Shown: positions 1 to 10,775, counted from the first letter of the stretch. The stretch is DNA of 64,000 bases from CAWJTV01 sp963845695 (GCA_963845695.1 CAWJTQ010000013.1:310001-374000), one strand, 5' to 3'. Made by a program: numbers and translations. Notes: generated from the letters alone by a model not told the origin.

Positions 1-665
1 TTCGATTGTTCCAGAGTCAGCCCAGTCCCTGCCTGCCAGAGCGCCTCGGCAAGATCCGATCGGCCGAGTCGCAACAAGAGAACCACCTTGGCTGCGGTGA
101 GGCCCTGCTGCCGGGCCGTCCGGACGTCCTCGGCCATGCGAGGATACACCCCATTCCAGGGATCGCGGAGATCGAACCCGCCGATCCCCCTCTCCCGAAC
201 GGCGCGGGCGTCGGGCGGCTTGACGAGCGCCCGGACGTCGGCCTCCAGGTCGGCTGCGGGGCCGACTGCCTTCACCGGGTACACCAGCCCGTTCCAGGCG
301 ACGGCGAACCGGGGACCGTCCACGACCTCGCTCGGGATCACCCAGGCGTGCGTCGCCGGTGGTGGTGTGATCTCCTGTCGAAACGTCTCCGACTCGCCCG
401 GCAGCTCCACTTCGCGGTATTCGCATTCCCGCGGGTCGGCGAACCCCTGCGCGAACAGTTCCTGCGCGGCATCGATGACGGCCTCGGGCAGCCTGGACTT
501 CGGCGGCGCCCAGGGTTCATCCTGTTGCGGGGGCCGCGACGCCTGGTCGGACTGCGTTCGCCGAGCGGGCCGAACTTCCTCACCGCGCGGAAACGCCACC
601 AGGACCGACGCAACGACCACCAACCACGCGACCACCACGAGCAGGTACGTTCTCGACGATTTCAT
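1..665 (-). CDS. Secreted or membrane-anchored hypothetical protein, 3' end outside window
   Basis: The minus strand is open from an ATG at 665 to the left edge, giving about 221 residues with no stop. A strong ribosome binding site (GGAGGTGAT) lies directly upstream. The N-terminus begins MKSSRTYLLVVVAWLVVV and forms one hydrophobic segment, followed by a Pro/Gln/Arg-rich linker and then a soluble region with motifs such as PREVEL-like 'CEYREVELPGES' and 'VKPPDARAVRERGIGG'. This suggests a signal peptide or a single membrane anchor with an outer domain. I do not recognise a family. The gene is divergent from the ABC permease to its right. The overlapping plus-strand ORFs have Ser/Arg-rich shadow composition and were discounted. 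Confidence 0.7.
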   Translation of the reverse strand, partial: MKSSRTYLLVVVAWLVVVASVLVAFPRGEEVRPARRTQSDQASRPPQQDEPWAPPKSRLPEAVIDAAQELFAQGFADPRECEYREVELPGESETFRQEITPPPATHAWVIPSEVVDGPRFAVAWNGLVYPVKAVGPAADLEADVRALVKPPDARAVRERGIGGFDLRDPWNGVYPRMAEDVRTARQQGLTAAKVVLLLRLGRSDLAEALWQAGTGLTLEQS

Positions 666-936
666 GGATCACCTCCCGTCCCGCTGGGCACGACCACTCC
701 ACCCGATTCGCTAACCCCGAGTATATCGAGCGGGCCCGGCTCACCAACACCATCCCTAATCGGAATCGTCAACGCACTCCGTGCCGAGATCCACTGCGAA
801 CGGACCTTTCGAGGAGGAGGCGCCGCCGTCGTGAGGTTGTCAACCGACACGTCTCCCTGGTATCTTTCCTCATCCGATGGACACCTCTCATTCGGGAGGG
901 AATCCTGCGAATCGATGGCTACAAGGAGGGACGCCG

Positions 937-2800
937 ATGCCGATGCGCTGGGGGCCCGGGCCGGTCTTCGTCCACGAATCGATCGCCGCCACCCGGCGAT
1001 GGCAGCTCTACGCCCTGCGATCGTTCTTCGTCCTGGGCTTGCTGACCGCGATGGCGCTGGCCTGGTACCTGCTGGGCTCGTCGCCGGCGTTCCACAAGGG
1101 CTCCACGCTCCAGCAACTGGCCGCGCTCGGACGGTTCTTCTATTACGCCATCGCGACGACCCAGGTCGCGCTGGTGCTGCTGGTCGCGCCGGCGGCGACC
1201 GCCGGCGCGATCTGCCAGGACCGCGCGCGGCAACCTCACCCACATGCTGGTCACCGACCTGTCGAACACCGAGATCGTACTGGGCAAACTGGCCGCGCGG
1301 TTGGTGCCCGTCTTCGCCCTGGTGGCCGCGACGGTCCCCGTGCTGGCGCTGGCCGGTCTGCTGGGTGGGGTGATCATCGACGCGATCCTGGCCCTGACGC
1401 TGATCACGGTCGCCCTGGCCGTCTTCGGCTGCGCGCTGGCCTTGGCGGTCTCGGTCCGCGCGAGGAAGACTCACGAGGTCTTGATGACCGTCTACGCGAT
1501 CGAGGCCGCCTGGGTGCTGGGTCCCGTGGTCTGGGACTTGTTGAGGTCGCCCGGCGTGCTCCCGAAAGTGCCCGAGTGGTTCATCCGGATCAACCCGTTC
1601 GTGCTGGCGTGGGCTCCTTACGCCTGGCCGACTTATATCAGTGGTGCGTTCCTCGCGACGATTCTTGGCGGGGTGCTCGTGCTCTCGGCCGGGCTGGCCG
1701 GCTACGCGGTGCTCCGGCTCCGGTCGGATCTGAAGAGCCGATCGACCACACGGCTGGCACGCTGGTCGGCACGTCTGAGCCAGTTGGGCACACGGCTGAG
1801 GGCGTGGTTCCCGAGTCCCTCACTGGACAAGAACCCGGTCCTCTGGCGCGAGTGGCGGCGGAGCCGGCCGTCGCGGATGGCTTGGGTCGTCTGGGGTCTG
1901 TTCTTCGCCGCGTCGCTGGCCGGGACTGTTCTGGGGCTCGCCACGATCTCCGAGGATTACCAGAACGGGCAGAGGTTCCTCGCGATGTTCGCCGGCGTTC
2001 AGGCGACGTTTGGCCTGCTGCTGGTCAGCCTCGGGCGCGCCACGGTCCTGGCCGAGGAGCGGATGCGCGGCAGCCTCGACGTGCTGATGACAACCCCCTT
2101 GCCGAGCCACCGGATCGTCCTGGCCAAGTGGTGGGGCGCCTATCGGGTCGTGCCGGCGCTGGCCTTCCTGCCGATGATCGGGGCGATCGTGATCGCGCTG
2201 AAAACGCCGGACCTGATCCCGGGCTCGCGGTGGGGGCCGCCCGTGCCCTTGGGTGCGCTCGACCGAATCGCGTTTGCAACCTTCCCCGTGGCGTTCTTAT
2301 TGGTCCAGGGCGCGGCGGTGACGAGTGTCGGCCTGGCGCTGGCGACCTGGATGCGGCGGCTCGGCCGCGCCGTGGCCGTCAGCGTCGCGAGCTACGCCTT
2401 CGTCGCGTTCGGCTGGCTCATCCTCCTCGAGCTGGAGATCCTCACGCCGCTACTGGTCTGGCTTGGCGTGTTCAGGCCGAATGATCAGAACGCGGAAATG
2501 TTCTTCACCGTCGTCCTCGCGAGTGCCTGCCCACTCGGGGGCCAGCTCTTCCCCTTCGAGACGGCGGCCGGTCCGGGCTCGCAAAGCCGACCGACGTTTT
2601 ACCTGGGGCTGGTCATCGTGATCCTGGCAACGTTGCTCTTCGCGCTGCTGGTGCTCGGCCTGACGCTCGTGACGTTCGACCGATGCATGGGCCGGATGCC
2701 GGAGCGGCCCCGGCGTGCGCCGCAACCGTCCCGCCACGCGCACGGCCCGCGCGGGCTTCACGCCCGATCGCGGACCAAACGGCCATTGCCGGTCCCGTAG
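937..2800 (+). CDS. ABC-2 type transporter permease, about 620 aa, frameshifted near 1230
   Basis: A large polytopic membrane protein of the ABC-2 permease type. The first part (from 937, ribosome site AAGGAGGG at 923-930) runs MPMRWGPGPVFVHES to 'AGAICQDRAR'. The rest continues in another frame from 'NLTHMLVTDLSNTEIVLGKL', the motif that normally follows CQDRARG in this family. The junction lies in a CG dinucleotide run near 1227-1234 and is repaired by adding one CG. Two similar halves, each with about six hydrophobic helices, are visible; the second half repeats the pattern with 'LAEERMRGSLDVLMTTPL'. Such proteins form the membrane part of exporters of unknown substrate. No ATP-binding subunit is visible beside it. 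The frameshift looks like a sequencing or assembly error. Confidence 0.8.
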
Positions 2801-2817
2801 GGTGCTCTGCGAGCACC
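2801..2817. terminator. Short hairpin after the permease stop
   Basis: GGTGCTC and GAGCACC form a perfect 7 bp stem with a 3-base loop immediately after the TAG stop at 2798-2800. It lies between two convergent genes. There is no T-run, so its role as a terminator is uncertain. Confidence 0.35.
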
Positions 2818-2884
2818 AAAGCCGCCAGAGCCATGGGGATTGGTGCTCATAGAGCCCCCTACAAGAACCTGTCCAGACATCCTC

Positions 2885-3860
2885 TTACTTATAAACCGCC
2901 ACCCCGGGAATCGCCTGCTTGAGCTTGTCGACCGCCTGCGGGGTCACCTTGGTGCCGATCAGGTAGATCGACTTGAGGCTCTTGATGTCCTTGAGCGCGT
3001 CGAGGCCCGCGTCGGTCACCTGGGTGCGGCTCAAGGCCAGCACCTGGAGGTTCTTGAGCCCCTTGAGACTCGGCAGGCCCTTGTCGCCGACCTTTGATCG
3101 GGTCAAGAACAGCATGGTCAGGCCGTTCAATCCCTTGAGGTTCTCGAGCGCGGCATCGGTGACCTGCGGGCTCATCAGGGTCAGGGCGCTGAGGCCCGGC
3201 AGGTCCTTAAGCGGGGCCACCGCCGCGTCGTTGATCTGTTCGTTGTCGATGTAGACGACGTGGAGATTGGGCACGGTCTTCAGGAGCTGGAGGGCATCCT
3301 TGTCGCCCGACCACTTCTTGAGGATGTTGACCGTCGCCGTCTCCTTGCCGTCCTTCGCCTTGTCGATGCTCACCATCGCGCCAAGCTTCTCGAGCTCGAG
3401 CGTCGAGACCTTGAGCTTCAGTGCGGCCACCTCTTTCTCCAGGGCCGCGATCTGCGCCTTGAGCTTGGCCGGATCGTCAACCGCAGGTTTCGCGGCAGCC
3501 GGAACCGGAACCGGAGCTGGGGCCGGCTTGGGCTGAGATTTGACCTCGGGCTTCTTCGTCTCGGGCTTGGCTTGAGGCTTGGCCTCAGGTTTCTTGGTCT
3601 CGGGCTTCTTCGTCTCGGGCTTGGCCTCGGGCTTCTTGGCCTCGGGCTTCTTCGTCTCGGGCTTGGCGTCGGGCTTCTTGGTCTCGGGCTTCTTGCGTCT
3701 CGGGCTTGGCGTCGGGCTTCTTGGCCTCGACCTTCTTCTCGTCCTTTTTCTGCTGAGCCTGGGCGAAATTGGGCGTAGCGGCCAGCGCGAGCATCCCTCC
3801 TGCGATGAGCAGGGCGAGGGTCGCGCGGGGAATCCAGCCGCGATTCGAATTCTGAGTCAT
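2885..3860 (-). CDS. Secreted leucine-rich-repeat protein with Lys/Pro/Glu linker, frameshifted near 3695
   Basis: Translation starts at 3860 with a clear signal peptide (MTQNSNRGWIPRATLALLIA, cleavage after an AxA-like 'NFAQA'). Next comes a low-complexity linker of repeated KKPETKKPEAK units, then a coiled-coil-like stretch (KLKAQIAALEKEVAALK), then about six leucine-rich repeats such as 'GLKNLQVLALSRTQVTDAG'. The 5' ORF leaves frame inside the repeat at KPETQEARD, where one extra C in ACGCAAG turns KPETKKP into KPETQEA. Removing that base joins both parts into about 325 residues. LRR proteins of this kind are common in planctomycetes and probably act in protein binding outside the cytoplasm. 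The indel sits in a repeat tract, so an error is likely. Confidence 0.78.
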
Positions 3861-4096
3861 GGTGTATTATCTCCGGTCGATCGATCGTCCGCGCGAGGCT
3901 GGTCCGGCGGCATTGGGCACTGGGGTTGCAGGCCCGGCGGGAGGCCGGCCCGGGAGTGCCGCCCTCGTCACTGCGGCACAGCGGCTCGGCGGTTTTTTCT
4001 CATTTCGTCTCACAAACCACTCTCTCACAGTAAATCGGCAGGCCCGGATTCGCAACGGTTTCGTCTCCAACCGCACCGTGAAGTGTCGGCGTCCGC

Positions 4097-4750
4097 CTAC
4101 TTCCCAGGCCGCGGCCCGGTCCGCTCGGCCTCGGCGAACCAGTCGCGAATGGAGAGAGCGAATCCCGGCAGGACGTCACCGCCGTCGAGCATCTGGTCCT
4201 CGCGGAGCACGACCGAGCGATCCCGCGCGGTATAGACCCGGACGGTCCGCTTCTTCGGATCGACGTACCAGATCAGCCGGACCCCAACCCGGAAGTACTC
4301 GTCGAGCTTGCGCTCCATCTCTCTGGGCGTATTCTTCTTGCTGAGTACCTCGACGACCAGATCAGAGGCGACCGTCGGGATCTCCCCGCGCTTCCGTTTT
4401 TTCTTGGGATAGCGCTCCCACGAGATAAACGCCGCGTCGGGAATCCGCACCAGGCCGGGAAAGAGCCGCATCATGCCGTCCGCGCCGACGACCTGGCCCA
4501 AGTCGTGGGTTTGGAGGTAGTTGAGCAAGGATCTTGCCAGGTGCACGGCGAAAATCGATTCATCGAATCCCATGACTTTCTCCACCAGCGTGCCATCGAC
4601 TAGCTCGAAGAGCCGGTTCTCGCGGTCGTGGATCTCGATGACATCGCGTTCCGTGGCGGTGCCGGGCGCCGGCCGGGAGCGGACCCGCTCCGCGGGAATA
4701 TCCCCCAGTTGCGCCAGTAGGTCGGCGATGGTCTCAGTCGCGGTGGCCAT
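4097..4750 (-). CDS. Uma2 family protein (DUF820, restriction-endonuclease-like fold)
   Basis: A 217-residue protein starting MATATETIADLLAQLGD at 4750; the longer upstream reading lacks coding character, so I prefer this start. It has the usual Uma2 order: 'FELVDGTLVEKVMGF', 'GQVVGADGMMRLFPG', 'RIPDAAFISWERYP', 'ASDLVVEVLSKKN', 'MERKLDEYFRVGVRLIWYVD' and 'FALSIRDWF'. The acidic D (IPDAAF) and ExL (VVEVLS) positions match the PD-(D/E)xK core of the family. Substrate and role are unknown; such genes occur in many copies in cyanobacteria and planctomycetes, and a second one lies at 18121. It stands alone with no obvious partner. Confidence 0.85.
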   Translation of the reverse strand: MATATETIADLLAQLGDIPAERVRSRPAPGTATERDVIEIHDRENRLFELVDGTLVEKVMGFDESIFAVHLARSLLNYLQTHDLGQVVGADGMMRLFPGLVRIPDAAFISWERYPKKKRKRGEIPTVASDLVVEVLSKKNTPREMERKLDEYFRVGVRLIWYVDPKKRTVRVYTARDRSVVLREDQMLDGGDVLPGFALSIRDWFAEAERTGPRPGK

Positions 4751-4883
4751 GGGCGAAAGGCTCTTCCCGTTGGTGGGAACGGACCGTATCAAGGTTCCGT
4801 CCCATTGTCGCGCTACCGAGGACATCGGGCAAGCCGAGGTCAACTCGGAACCGCGGGTCTGCCGGTATCCGATCAGGTCGAGA

Positions 4884-6373
4884 CTACGGACCACTGCTCA
4901 TAGGCCCGCGCTTCTGCATGGCGTCGTAGGTAGCGATCTTGTAGAGGTCGCCCAGGGTGGGAAAATTGAAGCAAGACCGGTTGAAGAGCTGGGCGGTGCC
5001 TTCGGCAAGCATGGCCACGACGCCGACGTGCACGACTTCCGAGGCTTGTTCGCCGATGACGTGCACGCCCAGGAGCTTCATATCCTCGCGGCGGAACAAC
5101 AGCTTGAGGAACCCGGTCTGGTCACCGATGATCTCACCCCGCGCAATGGGCATACGAGGCGCGGCCGACGACATAGTCGACCGACTGGGCCTTCAGCTCC
5201 TCTTCGGCCACGCCGACCATGCTGACCTCGGGAATCGTGTAGATCCCGGTGGGCAGAATGGGGGCCAGATCGGTCTTGTAGTTCAGGTGGAAGGCATGGC
5301 ACATGGCCACGCGGGCCTGCTCCATGCTGGTGGAGGCCAGGGCGGGGAAGCCGATGACGTCGCCCGCGGCGTAGATGTGCGGAACGCTGGTGGCATAGTG
5401 GGCATCGACGTTGAGGATCCCGCGGGCCGGTCTCGATCCCGGCGGCGGCGAGGTTGAGGGCCTCGGTGTTGCTGGACCGACCCGCGGCCACGAGCACGGC
5501 ATCGACGCAGAGCCGTCCCCCCGTGTCGAACTCCAGGGTGATGTCCCCGTATTCGTACGCCTCGCACCGGGTGACGCGATTCTTCCACATGAACTCGATG
5601 CCGAGCTGCCGGTGCATGGCCTCTTCCAGCGCACGCGACACCTCGTTATCGAGGAACGGCAGCAACTCTTCGCGGCCGTCGACGATCCAGACCTCGGTCC
5701 CCAGCGCGGCGAACGTGCAGGCATACTCGCTGCCGATGACCCCCGCGCCGATGACAGCCAGCGACCGGGGCAGCCGATCGAGCTGAAGAATCGTGTCGGA
5801 GTCGAGCACCCGCGGGTGATCGAACGGAAACCCCGGGGGCCGCACGGGGGAAGAGCCGGTGGCGATCAGGATGGTCTCCCCGCGCAGGCGGAGCTCGCAG
5901 GTCCGGGTATGACCGTGGCCGTGGTCGTGATGATGACTCACCGGCTCCCCGCCGTGCCCTGACCCTCCATCGCGGCCGTGGACCTCGGTGATCACGCGGA
6001 GGGTATGAGGATCCAGGAACGAGGCCATCCCGTGGTACAGGACCACGCCGTTGCGGGACAGGGTTCGCTCGACCCGCTTGCGCTCGTTGGCCGAGACCCG
6101 CCGCTCATGAAACATGAACTCGGCCACAGTCGCCTCGCGGCGCAGCGAGAGGTCCACGCCATAGAGGTCGCGCGCTTTGAGTCCCGAGATGGCCAGTGCC
6201 GTCTCGCGCAGGGTCTTGCTCGGCAGGGTCCCGGTATTGGCCGACGCGCCGCCGACCAGCGGGCTTTTTTCGATCATCGCCACCCGCTTGCCGAACAGCG
6301 CCGCGGCCGCCGCCGCGCTCTCGCCCGCCGGGCCCGACCCGATCACGACCAAGTCATAGGAGGTTGGTTCCAT
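4884..6373 (-). CDS. sthA: Soluble pyridine nucleotide transhydrogenase (FAD flavoprotein), two frameshifts
   Basis: Members of this family move hydride between NADPH and NAD+ using FAD in the cytoplasm. The N-terminus has the FAD-binding 'VVIGSGPAGESAA'. The region that carries the redox cysteine pair in lipoamide dehydrogenase reads 'NTGTLPSKTLRE', without the cysteines, as in SthA. The NAD-binding 'LAVIGAGVIGSEYA' and the second FAD motif 'IYAAGDVIGFPALASTS' follow, then the dimer domain 'LLGVHVIGEQASEVVH'. Frame changes occur near 5420 (in a CCCGCGGG stretch) and near 5155. Joined, the protein is about 495 residues, slightly long. The extra length is a histidine-rich insertion at residues 131-154 with eight His. 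The gene is monocistronic as far as I can see. Confidence 0.85.
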
Positions 6374-7274
6374 AATACTTTCGGATCATACCGCGTGCCG
6401 GCCCCCAGGCCAAGAGCGCGGCAGAGGATGGGGAGCAATCAATCCGATGTCGGGCAAGCTGTTCGACAATGGGCCGGAGCGGCGTTGCCACGAATCGAGC
6501 TCCTTCAGCAACTCTTCGACGGTGACCTGTCTTTCGTTCTCGGGCCCCGCTCGTCATTCAGCCGCGCCACTTGAAATGGGACTCGGACCAGGGCATCGAT
6601 GAAGAAGGACGCGCCCCTCTCGATGATGCGGCTAGAGCGCTTCACGAATGGGCTGCGCACGCCACGGCGCTGGTATGTCGTGTGCGCAAGTCGAGCGTGA
6701 AGCGCTCGAGAGCCGTCCACCTGGTAACAGGTGGAATAACAGGTGAGAGGCTATCCGGGAGGGGTGGGATGTCTCCGCAAAGCCTTGTGGATTAGGGAGT
6801 TGCGTCAAGTGTGCGCGCAATTGCCGCAACTCGTTAGCCCACAACAGCTTCCGGCGGTTGCACCCCGGCTTCCGGATGGTCTCTCAGTCAACCGAGATTC
6901 CGATCTATTAGCTTCAATTCCACAAATCCATTTATGCTTATTTACTAACGGGATTTCTCTGGATCTGGTGAATGTCAAGCGGCCCGCACCAGACCGCCGC
7001 TCGATCTCAGAATGTGACTCGTCTCGCCGAGTTCAACTGCGGCAGGGGCGAGAGCAATCGGCTTCGAGACGAAAGACGAGCTGGACACCAATCAGCCGGG
7101 CAACCTCGCTCATACTTATGCCTATTTCTTGTGATACCACACTTTTAATTAAAACCAACGTAAGAAGAAGGCCAGGAGGCTGGCCGAATCGTGCCGGGAA
7201 GTCGCCGTGTGATGGTCCGAGTGGGGTCTGCCGCGACCCCAGGCCGCAATCCGGGGGGCGGCTGCAAGGCACCC
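6374..7274. other. Intergenic region without a convincing gene
   Basis: About 900 bases with several short ORFs on both strands, none with family motifs or a convincing ribosome site. Composition falls locally towards AT around 6890-6960 and 7120-7160, unlike the flanks. It contains two palindromes described separately. The left part may hold the transhydrogenase promoter. Confidence 0.5.
6635..6707. repeat. Inverted repeat (12 bp arms) in intergenic region
   Basis: GAGCGCTTCACG at 6635-6646 is the exact reverse complement of CGTGAAGCGCTC at 6696-6707. The 49-base spacer also contains matching GTGCGCA-type segments, so a long stem-loop is possible. A shorter hairpin, CCACCTG-GTAA-CAGGTGG, follows at 6717-6734. 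Confidence 0.5.
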
Positions 7275-7395
7275 TCAACGTGGGCTTGGGCCGGGTTTTG
7301 CAGGTTCGTCGTTCAGCGGCCGGGCGTCCCACACCTTCATCGTTCCGTCCTGACTGCTGGAGGCGAGTCGTTGGTCGTCGGGACTGACACTCCGG
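7275..7395 (-). pseudogene. Remnant of a WD40 gene 3' end
   Basis: The minus strand reads SPDDQRLASSSQDGTMKVWD then ARPLNDEPAKPGPSPR and a stop at 7275-7277. This matches the end of the intact WD40 gene at 8371 ('DEVKVWDARPLDAEPAKPGP'). Upstream of the fragment the frame is closed by a stop. The bases after the stop (7215-7274) also resemble those after the other gene (8325-8370). It is therefore a duplicated gene tail, not a gene. Confidence 0.75.
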
Positions 7396-7489
7396 TCACG
7401 ACGTCAACCGTGAACTGCCGCGGTGGTCAAGTGGACGCCTCTCGCTGTACGTGCTAGGATGATCGGAGTCGCCCCTGAAGGAGGTTCCG

Positions 7490-7777
7490 ATGCCCCACGT
7501 CAACGTTCCGGAAGAGACCTTCCGCCGGCTAGCCGCCCGAGCGGCCGCTCTCAATATCTCGGTTGACGACCTCGTCCAGCCGGCCCTGGACCGGCTCGCA
7601 GCATCAGACACCGCCGTGCCCGAGCCGCCGCTGCCGCTCACCGGAGACGCATGGTACGCGGAGTACGAAGCCATGAAGCGAGACGCCGAGAGCCGGGCCG
7701 ATCGATACCCGCCGGGGTTCGTCGTTAACGATAGCCGTGAGACCATCTACCGCGAGCGGGAGGATGCCCAGCTTTGA
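7490..7777 (+). CDS. Antitoxin of a VapBC-type pair
   Basis: A 95-residue protein with ribosome site AAGGAGG at 7478-7484. The N-terminal half, MPHVNVPEETFRRLAARAAA followed by 'LNISVDDLVQPALDRLA', looks like a short beta strand plus two helices, as in ribbon-helix-helix or similar small DNA-binding antitoxins. The C-terminal half is charged and probably binds the toxin. Its stop codon overlaps the TTG start of the PIN-domain gene by four bases, the normal arrangement for translationally coupled toxin-antitoxin genes. Expected role: neutralise the toxin and repress the operon. The exact antitoxin family is not certain. Confidence 0.75.
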   Translation: MPHVNVPEETFRRLAARAAALNISVDDLVQPALDRLAASDTAVPEPPLPLTGDAWYAEYEAMKRDAESRADRYPPGFVVNDSRETIYREREDAQL

Positions 7778-8244
7778 TCCTCCTCGATAGCAACATCCTG
7801 GTCCGACAGGCCCGGACTGCGGACCCGCTATTCGCCACGGTGGATACGGCAATCAACACGCTGCATGCCAGCGGTGAGGTGCTCTGCATGGTTCCCCAGA
7901 ACATCTACGAGTTCTGGGCCACCGCCACCCGTCCGATTGCTGCCAATGGGCTCGGCCTATCGATCGCCGAGTGTCAAACTCACGTGGCTCGAATCAAGCG
8001 AATGTTCCGCTTCCTCCCGGACCAGCCTGCGCTGTTTGCCGAGTGGGAAGCGCTGGTCGGAACCCACGCTTGTCACGGCCGCGTGTCGTATGATGCCCGG
8101 CTCGTCGCCGCCATGCGGACTTACGGTATCACCCGGCTACTCACCTTTAACGGCCCCGACTTCGCCCGGTTCCCCGGGCTGACGATCCTCGACCCGGCCA
8201 TCATCGCAGCCCCGGCCAATCCTCCGCCGAGCACCACGCCGTGA
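7774..8244 (+). CDS. PIN-domain ribonuclease toxin, VapC type
   Basis: A 156-residue PIN domain protein. Conserved acidic residues are in place: the N-terminal 'LLDSNILVRQA' Asp, a Glu in 'VPQNIYEFWATA', an Asp in 'SYDARLVAAM' and a C-terminal Asp in 'TFNGPDFARFPG'. VapC toxins are Mg2+-dependent endoribonucleases that cleave tRNA or rRNA and halt growth until the antitoxin is restored. Translation appears to start at TTG (7774) within the antitoxin stop, as no ATG is better placed. The pair sits between two copies of a WD40 gene tail, suggesting insertion or duplication. Confidence 0.87.
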   Translation: MILLDSNILVRQARTADPLFATVDTAINTLHASGEVLCMVPQNIYEFWATATRPIAANGLGLSIAECQTHVARIKRMFRFLPDQPALFAEWEALVGTHACHGRVSYDARLVAAMRTYGITRLLTFNGPDFARFPGLTILDPAIIAAPANPPPSTTP

Positions 8245-8370
8245 CCCATCAAGGCGACCATGCCCAGGCCCTTGGCGATCGACACCCGCTCCGGCCTGAC
8301 GGTTCGCGGGGCAGCATCGCGACCTGCCGCGACTCCAGGTCGCAATCCGAGGGACGGCTGCGAGGCTCCC

Positions 8371-10671
8371 TCAACGATGGGCTGGGCCGGGTTTCGCCGG
8401 TTCGGCGTCCAGGGGCCGAGCATCCCACACCTTCACCTCGTCACCGCTGGCGGAGGCGAGGCGCTTACCGTCCGGACTGAACATAACGCTCATGACACCC
8501 TCGGTGTGCCCCTTGAGCGTGAGAGTCTCCTGGCCGGTCAAGGCGTCCCACACCTTCACCATACGATCCCAACTGGCGGAAGCGAGCCGCTTGCCGTCCG
8601 GGCTGAACGCCACGCTCACGACCGGCGCGGCATGCCCCTTGAGGGTGAGAGTCTCCTGGCCGGTTCTGGCGTCCCAGACCTTCACCGTTTGATAGTTGGC
8701 AGAGGCGATCCGTTGGCCGTCGGGGCTGAACGCCACGCTGAAGACCGGGCCGGTGTGCCCCTTGAGGGTGAGGGTTTCCTGGCCAGTCGCGGCGTCCCAC
8801 ACCTTTACCGTCTCATCGAGGCTCGCGGAGGCGAGCCGCTGGCTGTCGGGGCTGAATGCCACGCTCCAGACCGGGCCGGTGTGCCCCTTGAGAGTGCGGA
8901 TTTCCTGCCCGGTTCTGGCGTCCCACACCTTCACCGTCATATCCTGACCGGCGGAGGCGAGGCGCTTGCTGTCGGGGCTGAACGCCACGCTATAGAGACA
9001 GTCGGTGTGCCCCTCGAGAGTGAGGATTACCAGCCAGGTCCCGGCGTCCCGCACCGTCACCGTCTCCTGACCGGCAGAGGCGAACGGCTTGCCGTCCGGG
9101 CTGAACGCCACGCTCCCGAGAATGCCGGGACCATCGAGGGTGAGGTGGCCCGAGAAGAACTTACGTTGCCAGTAAAACCATTCGATACTCGGCGATCGAT
9201 GCCGCCCTGATTGGCCGGAAGCTGATCGTCAAGCCCTTGACGCAGGAGGTCGCTGTTTTGGTCTTCCCAGTACCGCTGGACGAGATTCATGCGGGCGTCG
9301 TACAGACGTTGTTCGGCCAGTTCAGTCTGTTCCCGTTCCCTGGCCTGGGCCTTGCGGGCGTCTTGCTCGCGGTTGAGGGCGTCTTGACGAGCATCGAGCG
9401 CGGCGAGTAACCCCAGGCTGGTCCCGATCAGCCCTCCCAGGACCGCCACCACCAATGCCGCCGTGAGACCCGCGATCACGGGACGCCTGCGGCACCACCG
9501 CCAGCCTTTCTCGAGTGCGCTCACCGGCCGGGCCTGGATGGGTTCTCCACCCAGGAACCGCCGCAGCTCGGCGGCCAGCGCCTGCGCGGACGGGTAGCGC
9601 CGCTGGGGATCCTTATCCAGGCACTTCAGGCAGATGACCTCGAGATCTCGGGGAACCTTCGGATTGACTTTGGAGGGAGGAACCGGCGGCTGCTGGCGCA
9701 CACGGTCGAGCGTCTCCAGGACCGAGTCACCACTGAAAGGCGGCTTGCTCGTGAGCAGGGCGTACAGGACCGCTCCCAGTCCGTAGACGTCGCTCAGGGT
9801 CGTCACCAGCCGCTTGCTCCCGGCGGCCTGCTCGGGGGCCATGTAGGCCGGAGTGCCCAGGACGGCGCCCGACTCGGTCAGGCTGCCATCGCCCGCGACG
9901 TGCTTCGCCAGGCCGAAGTCACTCACATGCGGTTGGCCTTGCTCGTCGAGGAGGATGTTCGAGGGCTTGAGGTCACGATGGAGGATACCGCGCTGGTGGG
10001 CGTGGTGGACGGCCTCCGCGATCGTGACCATCAACGTTGTGGCGCCTTGCGGATTTGTGGTGTACCTAGAGAGTGTCCGGCTCAGGCACGGGCCGCCGAT
10101 CAGCTTCATGGAGAAATAGCGCCGACCGTCGTGCTCTCCCACTTCGTGGATCGGCACAATGTGGGAGTGGTCGAGCCGGGCGACCGCCTCGGCCTCGTTC
10201 TGAAACCGCCTCAGCTCCGCCTCGCCGGCCAGCGCCGGCCCGGATCATCTTCAACGCCACGAGACGATTGAGGCTGATCTGGCGGGCCTCGTAGACGACG
10301 CCCATGGCGCCGCTGCCCAGCTCCCCGCGAATCTCGTAGTCGCCGAAGTAGCGAATCCGGGTGCCGGGATCGACCGAACCCTCATCGTCGGCCGGCCCAT
10401 CGCTGGGTGCGAAGTTGGCGGTGGGTTCCGAATCGGTCGGCGGATCAGACTGCTCCGAGAAGACGGGGGCGGCCCTGGTGTCGGCGTCGGTCAATGTGTG
10501 GTCGGCTGGCGCTCCAGCAGTGCCGGCCGTCGGCTTGGGCTCGTCCTGGGACGATTGGAGATCGTCCTGACTCTCCATGACGCCTCCGAGCAGGCAGGCC
10601 GGACAAAGGCCCTGGGGGGCGTGGGCCGGCATCTCGCGGCCGCAGTTCGGACATCGTTGCGGTTCGGACAT
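8371..10671 (-). CDS. Ser/Thr protein kinase with C-terminal WD40 propeller, two frameshifts
   Basis: Begins MSEPQRCPNCGREMPAHAP at 10671, a small zinc ribbon (CPNC...CPAC). An acidic linker is followed by a Hanks-type kinase domain: glycine loop 'LGSGAMGVVYEA', Lys in 'VALKMI', catalytic 'HRDLKPSNILLD', 'DFGLAKH' and 'GTPAYMAPEQA'. A membrane helix ('AALVVAVLGGLIGTSLGLL') and coiled coil precede six WD40 repeats of the type 'LKGHTGPVWSVAFSPDSQRL'. Frame is lost near 10240, where RAGALAGEAELRRF is broken by loss of a GC pair, and near 9185, before 'SIEWFYWQRKF'. Full length would be about 767 residues. It follows an ECF sigma gene on the same strand, a pairing known in planctomycetes. Confidence 0.88.
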
Positions 10672-10775
10672 GGGAGGGCTCCCTATAAAGTCGATTCGGG
10701 ACCTCTCTCTCATACGCAAACCAGCCAAGGATCTAACGCGGCCGCGCGGCAACCCCTGTCGACCCCAACCGGATT

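Noticed and set aside
6505..6844. Short minus-strand ORFs after the transhydrogenase
   Set aside because: No ribosome site, no family resemblance, and they overlap palindromes.
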